Source of the DNA: DATCKG01 sp036562385
Lineage (GTDB): Bacteria > Bacillota > Sulfobacillia > Symbiobacteriales > Symbiobacteriaceae
Direction: 5' to 3'
Assembly: GCA_036562385.1 (NCBI GenBank)
Contig: DATCKG010000041.1
Location: forward strand, 1 to 50,146
DNA: 50,146 bases
Positions 42,966 through 50,146 of the stretch are shown piece after piece. The position numbers and the translations under genes are program-made. Positions within the stretch are counted from its first letter, which is position 1. Each line of letters opens with the position of its first letter. The notes beneath the pieces are model-generated. The model worked only from the letters and a program-made list of their open reading frames with translations, searched no databases and was not told where the DNA came from.

Positions 42966-43742
42966 TTACATAGTCGGCATGGTTGAGATGAGCGGGAACA
43001 GGGACGCCAACATGAAGACGAAGAACACGACGGCAAGTCCGATGCCTACAACCCAGGGCGTGAAAAAGATCAGTGCAGCCTTCCCCGTGGAGGTTTGCAG
43101 GGCGCTTCGGATGGCCACCACGTCCAGCACCAGGATCCAGATGCCAATCACCAGGCCAAACAGGAAGGGAAGCGTCCAGAGCCCCAGGAGCACTGCCAGT
43201 CCCACCAGGATGGGAATCAGGATAGAGGGCATCTGGGCAAACCCTAGGGCCGCGAGCATCGCCCGGCCGTCGGGCCGTTCCCCCATCAGTTCGCCCAGCA
43301 GGTTGTAGGTGGCTGCGTAGCTGAACCAGGACACGACTTGCAAGACCGCGATCATGATCGCCCAAACCAGGGTGAAGTGCAGCGCGACCGGCCCCAAGAC
43401 CTTCCCCAACGGCGCCTCCGGGCCGTCCATCGTCAGCTCCACCTTGGCGTTCATCATCGCCAGCATGCTGATCACGGCCACGAACAGGTTGAGGCCTGCC
43501 ACAATCAGCGCAGCCTGCCCCACCCGCCGCTCCCGGGCCACCTGAGCCAATGTGGCTCCCGGGTTGGTCAGCACCCCCAGCATCAGCGACCACACGGAAG
43601 TCCGTTCCGACAGGACCTTCGCTTCTCCCTGATCCGGTGCCGGCTGCACCGTCTCCTCTCCCTGTTCCGGTGCCGGCGGCACCATCTCCTCCCTCCGCTC
43701 CGGCTCGGGCGGCACTTCCGGGATCTCAGGCTTGTCAGTCAT
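42966..43742 (-). CDS. Yip1-family integral membrane protein
   Basis: 258 residues from ATG 43742 with GGGAGG at about 8 bases; an ATG two codons earlier is too close to the ribosome binding site. The cytoplasmic N-terminus (1-45) is Glu/Pro-rich with a short tandem repeat (VPPAPEQGEETV / QPAPDQGEAKV). VLTNPGATLAQVARER opens a Yip1-like domain with five predicted helices (about 65-255). Bacterial members are of unknown function and often lie near envelope genes. It follows the SppA gene by 37 bases, so the two are probably co-transcribed. Confidence 0.78.
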   Translation of the reverse strand: MTDKPEIPEVPPEPERREEMVPPAPEQGEETVQPAPDQGEAKVLSERTSVWSLMLGVLTNPGATLAQVARERRVGQAALIVAGLNLFVAVISMLAMMNAKVELTMDGPEAPLGKVLGPVALHFTLVWAIMIAVLQVVSWFSYAATYNLLGELMGERPDGRAMLAALGFAQMPSILIPILVGLAVLLGLWTLPFLFGLVIGIWILVLDVVAIRSALQTSTGKAALIFFTPWVVGIGLAVVFFVFMLASLFPLISTMPTM

Positions 43743-43779
43743 CCCCACATCGCCTCCCTCCCAGGCTTCCTTCGTAAGA

Positions 43780-44700
43780 CTACTCCAGACCCGCCGTCTG
43801 GGTGACCATCAGGTACCATGCCGCCACCTTTTCCCAGAGCGAAGTGCTGTGATCCATACCCAGCAGCAGGCTCAGGGGCGAACGGTTCGACCCTAGCTGC
43901 CGCACCTGCGGTTCCCCTTCGATACCAGCCAGCTCGGCGGCCAGTTCGATCGCGCGCCTGAGGTCTCCCAGCTCATCCACCAGTCCGGCCTCCAGGGCCT
44001 GCTCCCCTGTCATGATCCGGCCGTCCGCCAAGGCCCTCACCTGGGCCGGATCCATCTTCCGACCCTCGGCGACGATCTGGACAAACTGCTCGTAAATCTG
44101 GTCCACCATGGTCTGAAGCATCTCGCGCTCTTCCGGCAGCATCTCCCTGGATTCCGAGCCGATGTCCTTGTACGGTCCGCTCTTGATGACCTCAGGCCGG
44201 TAGCCGATTTTCTCGTACAGTTCCTGCAGGTTGGCCAGGGACATGATCACTCCGATGCTTCCGGTCAGGGTGCTCGGGGTGGCGACGATCCGGTCCGCCA
44301 GGGCCGCCACGTAGTAGCCGCCGGAGGTCGCCTGGCTGGCCATGGAGGCAACCACTGGCTTGCCCTCGGCTTGAACCCGCCGGATGGCCTGTGCAATCTC
44401 CCAGGAAGCGCTGGCGCTGCCTCCGGGGGAATTGATCCGCAGCACCACCGCCGCGATGGACGGGTCCCGGGCCGCCTTATCCAGCAGGTCGATGATTTCC
44501 TGCGAGCCGCCTCCCCCGAAGAAGTCGGCGCTCTCCGTAATCGGCCCCTCGATCTGCACCAGTCCTACCCAGGCACCAGCCCTTCCCACCACGGGGCGGG
44601 CCCCACGGCCGCCGCTTTTGCCGGCCAGCAGCACCATCGCGAAGGAGAGCACAACCATCCCCAGGATGATGGCTGCGGCCACCAGTCCCTTCTTGTTCAT
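43780..44700 (-). CDS. sppA: Signal peptide peptidase SppA, short form
   Basis: 306 residues. One N-terminal membrane anchor (5-27) and a single protease domain, as in Firmicute SppA rather than the double-length E. coli form. Catalytic Ser lies in ATSGGYYVAALADRI and the Lys base in IKSGPYKDIGSESREM; RINSPGGSASASWEI forms the oxyanion/substrate strand. It cleaves remnant signal peptides and other membrane peptides on the outer face of the membrane. Transcribed with the following Yip1-family gene. Confidence 0.93.
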   Translation of the reverse strand: MNKKGLVAAAIILGMVVLSFAMVLLAGKSGGRGARPVVGRAGAWVGLVQIEGPITESADFFGGGGSQEIIDLLDKAARDPSIAAVVLRINSPGGSASASWEIAQAIRRVQAEGKPVVASMASQATSGGYYVAALADRIVATPSTLTGSIGVIMSLANLQELYEKIGYRPEVIKSGPYKDIGSESREMLPEEREMLQTMVDQIYEQFVQIVAEGRKMDPAQVRALADGRIMTGEQALEAGLVDELGDLRRAIELAAELAGIEGEPQVRQLGSNRSPLSLLLGMDHSTSLWEKVAAWYLMVTQTAGLE

Positions 44701-44789
44701 CGTCCTCGCTCCTCCCTTCTTCGCCGCGCTTTCCTAAACTCTACGGCGATCCCCGTGCCCCTAGGCAGGAACCGTCGCGTCTTGCCCGC

Positions 44790-45578
44790 TTATTGCGCAC
44801 GCCCCAGGGGCCAATTCCCCTGAACCACTTCGCAAAGAGTAGACCAGATCGCCAGATTCGCCCGCTCATTCAGTCGGATGGCCCGCCACTCCGCGAGTGA
44901 CGGCACCAACTGACCTGGCGGCAGTGCCCACTCGCCGCCTACATCCGCCCCCACAATCTCCCGGTGCCGGCCCAGCAGCCTGAGCCAGCGCAGCAGTTCC
45001 GCCAGGGGCAGGTCGCCGGCGCCCCAGGTGGTCTGCACCTCCCCCGGAGCCAGGACATCCTTGTCCACCGAGATATAAACCGCCGTAGTGGGCATCGCTC
45101 GGGCGGCCCATATCGCAAAGTTTTCCGGAGGAGCCCATCCGGTCACCCGCAGCAGCCGGGGGTGCGGCCGGAATCCCCACAACTCCGGCTCCTTGCCTCC
45201 CACCCAGACCACCCGCCGGACCCAGGGGAGCGCCAGCGCGTGCCGGGCCCAGTTGCCGCAGGTGACCACGCCGTCCTGCAGCGGTGCGCAGTCCGGATGA
45301 TGGTCAAACAGAACCAGCGTGACGAAACGGCGGAGGGCTCTCAGCCTCGCCAGCGTCACATAGTGGTACTCGCCGGAGCCCCAGAAGCAGACCGGAACGT
45401 CCCGGTGGGCCTCCAGTGCCTGTTCGATGGCAACCAGCGTCTCCGGCGTCGCACAGGACTTCTTCCCTTCCAGGTGGGTGAGGTCCACCCACACGTGCGG
45501 AGCCGCCAGAAGGCTCCGCTGCCAAGTAAGGCTGTTATCCAGGTTGAGCACCAGAAACCGATTGCCAGATGCACCCAT
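44790..45578 (-). CDS. Ureohydrolase (arginase/agmatinase)-fold protein
   Basis: 262 residues from ATG 45578, 8 bases after AGGAGG; the frame stays open upstream without support. Manganese-ligand positions of the arginase fold are recognisable: GSGEYHY (in place of GGDHS), VLFDHHPDC (D-x-H-x-D) and YISVDKDVLAP (S-x-D-x-D). The protein is shorter than arginases (about 300), and the regions around the motifs are divergent, so the substrate is probably not arginine. It precedes SppA by 89 bases and follows the NERD-like gene on the same strand. Function unknown beyond a likely binuclear metallohydrolase. Confidence 0.72.
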   Translation of the reverse strand: MGASGNRFLVLNLDNSLTWQRSLLAAPHVWVDLTHLEGKKSCATPETLVAIEQALEAHRDVPVCFWGSGEYHYVTLARLRALRRFVTLVLFDHHPDCAPLQDGVVTCGNWARHALALPWVRRVVWVGGKEPELWGFRPHPRLLRVTGWAPPENFAIWAARAMPTTAVYISVDKDVLAPGEVQTTWGAGDLPLAELLRWLRLLGRHREIVGADVGGEWALPPGQLVPSLAEWRAIRLNERANLAIWSTLCEVVQGNWPLGRAQ

Positions 45579-45662
45579 GGATCCCACCTCCTCGCGGCCC
45601 GGATCCACTGCAGCGCACCGGAACAAAGGCGGCGCCCCCGGCGAAGACATCCGGCCCGGCCG

Positions 45663-46469
45663 TCAGCTCAGCCAGGCTGCCAGGCTCAACAGCAGCGTCA
45701 CCCCCACCACCAGCATCATGATCGTGTAGGACAGGACAGCCCGCAACCGGCCTGATGGGATCCGGTTCACCAGCCAGAGCACTGCCGCCAGCGGCAGCGC
45801 CAGGACCAGCAAGATCGGCAACCAGTCCCGCACTGTGATGTGCTGGGCATCAGCCACCATCACCGTGGTGAGCACCACCACCGAACCGAGGCTCACCCAC
45901 TCCCGCCAGGTAAAGCCCTGCCCGGCTCCGGGCCCTTTCGGACCCTGCACCTGCCACATCTCGATCCGTTCCCGGATCTCCCGAAGTGCCTCCGGCGACA
46001 GTACATCCCCCGTCCCCTCTTCCACCATCACCGCCGCGGCCGCCAGAGCCGACTCCACCGGGCGGATGCACGGCAAGGGGGCGGTCTTCATCGCCTCCCC
46101 GGTGATGGCCAGCACCGTGAATCGCTGGCTGTAGGGGCCAAGGTTCTCCGTAAAGAAAGCGGCTGCCCGGGTGAGGTCCTCCCGCCACCGGGGGTTCCCC
46201 TCCACCGTCGCCGCCAGAAAGATCCCCGTGGGGCCGGTCACCACGTGCTCCAGAAAGAGCGGCCGTCCCCGGTACCACACCCGGACGCCGCTCACGACGG
46301 CAAAGGAATCCGGCAACCTCTTTTGCAGCTCCTCCGCGGTCGCGGCCGCGCGGGCCCCCCGTGCCCCGCGGCTCCTTCGCCGGCGGAGGAGCCCCCGTCT
46401 CCCGGCCGGCCCCACCGCCTTGTCCTGGTGTTCCGTACCCGTCTGCCGCTGTGCTGTCCACGGTTCCAA
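45663..46469 (-). CDS. Membrane protein with NERD-like N-terminal domain
   Basis: 268 residues from TTG 46469 with GGAGGG at about 9 bases. After an Arg-rich N-terminus (15-45), residues 47-120 resemble the nuclease-related domain: LQKRLPDSFAVVSGVRVWYRG, then FLEHVVTGPTGIFLAATVEG, matching the hD-x-h-h-h-...-GhFhIE-x-K pattern but with the catalytic-type D and K not kept. Three or four hydrophobic helices fill the C-terminus (about 178-268). Probably a membrane protein using a degenerate NERD fold for nucleic-acid or protein contacts. Not otherwise recognised. Confidence 0.6.
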   Translation of the reverse strand: MEPWTAQRQTGTEHQDKAVGPAGRRGLLRRRRSRGARGARAAATAEELQKRLPDSFAVVSGVRVWYRGRPLFLEHVVTGPTGIFLAATVEGNPRWREDLTRAAAFFTENLGPYSQRFTVLAITGEAMKTAPLPCIRPVESALAAAAVMVEEGTGDVLSPEALREIRERIEMWQVQGPKGPGAGQGFTWREWVSLGSVVVLTTVMVADAQHITVRDWLPILLVLALPLAAVLWLVNRIPSGRLRAVLSYTIMMLVVGVTLLLSLAAWLS

Positions 46470-46565
46470 GAAGAAGCTCCCTCCCCTTGTGCGTACACTG
46501 CAGGCGTGTATGTATCGACTTCAACCAAGCGGCAGACGAATCCTTTGTTTTTGTGATATTTAGCG

Positions 46566-47303
46566 TTATTTATCCGGCCAGGTACCCTGGGCCAGATACG
46601 TTCCATACCGGTCCGGATCCATAAAGAAGCCCCGCTCCCGGGCCGCGGCCACCGCCGCCTCCCAGTCGTAGGCCACCCGGCGCACGGCAAAGCTGCTCCG
46701 GGCGGTGTCCAGGATCGCGTAGGAGGCACGGCTGTCCCCGTCCCGGGGGGCGCCCACGGCGCCGGGGTTGGCCAGCCAGCGCCCCTCAAACCGGAAGACG
46801 TAAGGCTCATGGACGTGGCCGACGATGATCCAGTCCGCCTCTTCCCCCCTCAGCAGCGGCCGGATCTCGTCCGGACTCATGGTCGGCCGGATACCCGCCA
46901 TCACGTCATGCGGCGAGGCGTGGACAAACAGCAAGGTCTGGCCGTCGACCTTCATCCGGTGCGAAAACGGCAGGGCGGCCAAAAACTCCAGATCCGCCCG
47001 GGCCATCCGCTCCACCTGCCACCGCAGCGTCGGCATCATCCCGTCCAGCGCTCCTTTCGGCAGAGAAAGCGGCCGGTTGGGTGTGATGCCCGCGGCCTCC
47101 AGCAGAAACAGATCCGTATTGCCGTGAATGCAGGGAATCCCCAGGTCCCGGATCCGGGCCACGCACTCCCCCGGCTGGGACCCCATAAATGCCAGGTCTC
47201 CCAGACAGATCAGCTGTTCCGCGCCCTGTTCCCGGGCATCGGCCAAAACAGCCTCCAGGGCCGGCACGTTGCCGTGGATGTCCGACAGGATCGCGATCCG
47301 CAT
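46566..47303 (-). CDS. Calcineurin-like metallophosphoesterase (YfcE/MJ0936 type)
   Basis: 245 residues from ATG 47303. The five metal-binding blocks are present in order: LSDIHGN (7-13), CLGDLAF, IHGNTD, FVHASPH and GHVHEPYVFRF, followed by ANPGAVGAPRDGD. Proteins of this type hydrolyse phosphodiesters with two metal ions; many are cyclic-nucleotide or general phosphodiesterases with unknown natural substrates. It lies 52 bases downstream of addA on the same strand. Confidence 0.93.
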   Translation of the reverse strand: MRIAILSDIHGNVPALEAVLADAREQGAEQLICLGDLAFMGSQPGECVARIRDLGIPCIHGNTDLFLLEAAGITPNRPLSLPKGALDGMMPTLRWQVERMARADLEFLAALPFSHRMKVDGQTLLFVHASPHDVMAGIRPTMSPDEIRPLLRGEEADWIIVGHVHEPYVFRFEGRWLANPGAVGAPRDGDSRASYAILDTARSSFAVRRVAYDWEAAVAAARERGFFMDPDRYGTYLAQGTWPDK

Positions 47304-47355
47304 GGCGCAAACCTCCCTTTCCAGCTGTTCCCCGCAGGCGAATACCGCCGGCGTC

Positions 47356-50146
47356 TCAGGATGGGGTGAGCACCGGCACCGAACGGTCCGCGGCCAGGAA
47401 GTGGAGGTAGGCCTCCTTCACGGGCCGTCCGAGAATCTCCTCCACCGCCCGCCGGTACAGGGCAACCTGGATCGCGTACCGTCTGGCCGCCTCCTCCGGA
47501 TCCCGGCGGTCCGTCTTGTAGTCGACCAGCACAAAGCCATCGGCTTCCTCCAAAAGCAGATCGATCATGCCCTGGACGATCACTCGTTCCCCTTCTGCTA
47601 TTTCCGGTGGAAGGTCCGTGTAGACCTCTCCCGCCGGAATGGCCAGGGTAAAGGAGAACTCCCGCCGCACCTTGTCAGGCTGCCGCCGGATCCGCTGCCC
47701 CAGCGGCGAGGCAAAGAAGCGGGCGATGGAAGCCGCGTTCACCGCGGCGGCCTGTTCCGGTGTCAGCATCTGCCTGTCCACCAGGGAGGCCACCTGGGCC
47801 GCCACGTCCGCCTCGTCCAGCGGCCGGGTGAGGTCCAGGTGCTGCAGCACCAGGTGGACCACTGTTCCCCGTTCCGTGGGGGTCAGGCTGGTGCGGCCTT
47901 CCTGCAGGAAGCGGGGAAAGCGCTCCAATTCGGCTTTCCGCCGGCGCGGCAGCCGCTCGGGCGGCAGATCGGCGCTGTCCGGATCGAAGTGACCCTTCAG
48001 TTCCGTGACGGAGAGCTTGCCGAACCTGCGGACCACCGGCTCGTACGGATACCGCCACCGGAACCGCTGCATGAGGGCCTCCCCGAGGGTGCCGTCATAC
48101 GGACGGTCCAGGGGCTCCGCCTGCCCGATCCGGACCCAGTCGGGGGGCTCGTCCCCCTCGGCGGCAGCCGGTGGGCTCAGCAAGGCCTGCTGAGCCGCCG
48201 TATCCCACAGGAAGATCTGCCACCGGGACCGGTCCGCGGCCACCTGGGAATCGGCGGGTTCACCGACGCCGGCCCGCTCCCGGAGCGGTGCGCCGCCGGC
48301 ATGGCGCATCAGGGCAGGGCCGATCCAATCGAGGTAAGACTCCGCCGTAAGGAGCAGCCAGTCCGGCAGCGGCCAGCCCTCGCAGGAGGTCGCGGCGCTC
48401 CACCGCCGGCAGCGGGCAGTCAGGTCCCGGTCGCTGCCCACCAGAATCAGCCGCTCCCGGGCCCGGGTCAGCGCGACATAGAGGATCCGCATTTCCTCCG
48501 CCAGGGACGCCAGGCGGCTCGACTCCCGCACGGCGTGGTAAGCCAGCGTGGGGTACTTGATCCGCCGCTCCGGGTCCACCAGCATGGGGCCGAAGCCGAG
48601 GCGGCGGTCCAGCAGCAGGTCGCCGCTGAGGTCCTGCTGGGTAAATTCGGATCCGAGGGAGGTGACGAAGACCACCGGAAACTCCAGCCCCTTGGACTTG
48701 TGGATGGACATGATCCGCACCACGTCTTCCGCCTCGCCCAGGGCCAGGGCGGTGCCCATGTCCCCCTCCTCTTCCTGAAGCCGCTCGACAAACCGCAGAA
48801 ACCGAAACAGTCCCTGCCGGGCAAATTGGTCAAACTCCCGGGCCCGCTCGTACAGGGCCAGCAGGTTGGCCTCCCGCTGGGCCCCTCCCGGCATCCCGGC
48901 CACATAGTGGAGGTACCCGGTTTCCTGGTAGATCTGCCAGAGCACCTGGCTGAGGGGGCGGCGGCGAACCAGGGTCCGCCAGCGCTCCAGGTTTGCCAGG
49001 AACCTGGCCAGCACTGCGCTGAGGTCCGCCTCGCCCGTACCGGCCTGATGGGCGCCGGAGACCGGCCGCACCTCCTCACCGGCGGCTGCAGCCTCCGCCA
49101 TCGCCTCCCGCTGCGAAGCGGCGGTCAGGACCGCCTCGTAGAAGGAGCCAGCCGGGTTGGCGAGCCGGATGCGGGCGAGGTCCGCGGCGGAAAGGCCGAC
49201 GATGGGGGAGCGCAGCACCGCTGCCAGAGGGATATCCTGCCGGGGGTTGTCCAGGATCTGCAGCAGGCTGAGGATCACCTCCACCTCAACGGCCGCAAAA
49301 TACCCGGTGGACGTCTGCCCATGGGCTGGAATCCCCATCTGGCTGAAGACCTCCAGGTAGGTATTGACCCGGCCCCGGGTGGCCCGCATCAGGATGACGA
49401 TGTCGCGGTACTGAACCGGCCGGTAGCTCTTGGCCTTCTTGTCCCAGACCACCAGCGGCGGGGTATCAGCGGTGCCGTGGACCATCTCCCGGATACGGCG
49501 GGCCACCAGCCGGGCCTCCCGCTCCACAGCAGTGAGCTCAGCCAGTTCCTCGGCGGCCGCGCCGGCCTCGTCCGGTGCCGGTTCCTCCGCGGCAGCCGGC
49601 GCCTCTTCCTGAGCTTCGGCCCCGCTGCCGGGATCCTTCCGGTCCAGCAGGTGCACCTCCACGCCAGGGCCAGAGGGCTCTCCATCCTCCTCTCCGGGGA
49701 GGGGCGGGTAGTTTGCCCGGTACCTGAGCTCTGCATCGGCGTCGTAGTCCAGTTCCCCCGCCCCGGCGGTCATGATCTGGCGGAAGAGGAAGTTGACTGC
49801 GTCCACCACGCCGGCCCGGCTCCGGAAGTTGGCGCCCAGGACGATGCGCCCACCCGACCTGCTTACCGGCGCCCCGCCGCCGCAGCCGTCGGGCAAGGCT
49901 GTGCCGCCGCCGCTTGCCAGCACCTCGCTCCAGGGCCGGTATGCCTGGTACTTGGCCAAAAACAGCGAGGGGTCGGCATGGCGGAACCGGTAGATCGACT
50001 GTTTCACGTCCCCCACCATGAAGCGGTTGGGCGCCCCGTCGCTGCCGTCCCGGGCCACCAGGGTCAGGATCGCGTCCTGCACCCCGTTGATGTCCTGATA
50101 CTCGTCCACCAGCACCTCGGCATAGCGGGCCCGCAGTTCCCTGGCC
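47356..50146 (-). CDS. addA: AddA helicase-nuclease subunit, N-terminus beyond the window
   Basis: About 930 C-terminal residues of a roughly 1200-residue protein; the frame is open to the window edge. AddA with AddB processes double-strand breaks for RecA loading at Chi-like sites. UvrD-type helicase motifs II (VDEYQDIN), III (GDVKQSIYRFRHADPSLF), IV (GANFRSRAG), V (MSIHKSKGLEFPVVFV) and VI (LYVALTRARERLILVG) are followed by the PD-(D/E)xK nuclease domain: GTVVHLVLQHLD, DGFVLVDYKTDRR (catalytic D-Y-K) and YAIQVALYRRAVEEILG. A Glu/Ala/Pro-rich insertion (EAQEEAPAAAEEPAPDE) lies between motifs IV and V. addB should be upstream, outside the window. Confidence 0.96.
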   Translation of the reverse strand, partial: ARELRARYAEVLVDEYQDINGVQDAILTLVARDGSDGAPNRFMVGDVKQSIYRFRHADPSLFLAKYQAYRPWSEVLASGGGTALPDGCGGGAPVSRSGGRIVLGANFRSRAGVVDAVNFLFRQIMTAGAGELDYDADAELRYRANYPPLPGEEDGEPSGPGVEVHLLDRKDPGSGAEAQEEAPAAAEEPAPDEAGAAAEELAELTAVEREARLVARRIREMVHGTADTPPLVVWDKKAKSYRPVQYRDIVILMRATRGRVNTYLEVFSQMGIPAHGQTSTGYFAAVEVEVILSLLQILDNPRQDIPLAAVLRSPIVGLSAADLARIRLANPAGSFYEAVLTAASQREAMAEAAAAGEEVRPVSGAHQAGTGEADLSAVLARFLANLERWRTLVRRRPLSQVLWQIYQETGYLHYVAGMPGGAQREANLLALYERAREFDQFARQGLFRFLRFVERLQEEEGDMGTALALGEAEDVVRIMSIHKSKGLEFPVVFVTSLGSEFTQQDLSGDLLLDRRLGFGPMLVDPERRIKYPTLAYHAVRESSRLASLAEEMRILYVALTRARERLILVGSDRDLTARCRRWSAATSCEGWPLPDWLLLTAESYLDWIGPALMRHAGGAPLRERAGVGEPADSQVAADRSRWQIFLWDTAAQQALLSPPAAAEGDEPPDWVRIGQAEPLDRPYDGTLGEALMQRFRWRYPYEPVVRRFGKLSVTELKGHFDPDSADLPPERLPRRRKAELERFPRFLQEGRTSLTPTERGTVVHLVLQHLDLTRPLDEADVAAQVASLVDRQMLTPEQAAAVNAASIARFFASPLGQRIRRQPDKVRREFSFTLAIPAGEVYTDLPPEIAEGERVIVQGMIDLLLEEADGFVLVDYKTDRRDPEEAARRYAIQVALYRRAVEEILGRPVKEAYLHFLAADRSVPVLTPS

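Noticed and set aside
42675..42986. Overlapping open frames on both strands upstream of the CoA-transferase gene
   Set aside because: Arg/Pro-rich translations, no ribosome binding site, and the plus-strand frame runs through the terminator hairpin at 42916-42961.
1..50146. CRISPR arrays, tRNA and rRNA genes
   Set aside because: No regularly spaced repeats or tRNA/rRNA-like sequence noticed on either strand by eye; a covariance-model scan was not possible.

Overview
The window is GC-rich (roughly two thirds G+C by eye) bacterial chromosome with dense, co-oriented genes, strong AGGAGG-type ribosome binding sites and many GTG/TTG starts. The gene families (AddA, SppA, ROK and DeoR regulators, a YtxJ remnant, an ATPase-less sugar ABC operon) point to a Gram-positive Firmicute. 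High GC together with this content suggests a Symbiobacterium-like thermophilic Clostridia lineage; that is an inference, since no rRNA or other marker gene is present.

Layout. 1-766: 5' part of an ISLre2-type transposase. 985-9447: a probable chorismate-derived specialised-metabolism cluster. Six minus-strand genes (metal-dependent cyclase/hydrolase, MenF/TrpE-superfamily chorismate enzyme with a Lys base, LuxE-like acid-activating enzyme, aldehyde-dehydrogenase/LuxC-like reductase, short-chain dehydrogenase, unregulated DAHP synthase) face a plus-strand GNAT + lone E1-alpha pair, with a lipoyl-less E2 acyltransferase converging on it. 9637-12686: ispH, a tiny His-tailed membrane peptide, and an ECF sigma/anti-sigma pair. 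12861-20605: amino-sugar genes (nagB-murQ) divergent from a ROK repressor, GH43, a metal-ligand-less M24 protein and GH1; matching half-sites lie in both control regions. 20711-23203: a lower-GC island in which an N4-cytosine-type DNA methyltransferase sits between two distantly paralogous proteins with degenerate PD-(D/E)xK-like motifs. This is a candidate restriction-modification or defence system with an unusual R1-M-R2 layout. 23212-31127: sugar ABC importer divergent from a membrane-anchored GH5-like enzyme and a GH2 enzyme.

31223-36380: a Nudix hydrolase, a GNAT, and a DeoR-controlled operon of class II aldolase, PGI/PMI-type isomerase and PfkB kinase that could by itself carry hexose-6-phosphate to triose phosphates. 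36564-40919: a heterodimeric ABC exporter with asymmetric nucleotide-binding sites, a YtxJ gene fragment, and a small anchored protein. 40986-47303: acetyl-CoA hydrolase/CoA-transferase, Yip1-family protein, SppA protease, a ureohydrolase-fold protein, a NERD-like membrane protein and a phosphoesterase. 47356-end: 3' three quarters of addA.

The glycoside hydrolases, importer and sugar-phosphate enzymes together describe a carbohydrate-scavenging lifestyle. The two most novel-looking units are the methyltransferase sandwich and the chorismate/aldehyde cluster. No tRNA, rRNA or CRISPR array was seen.
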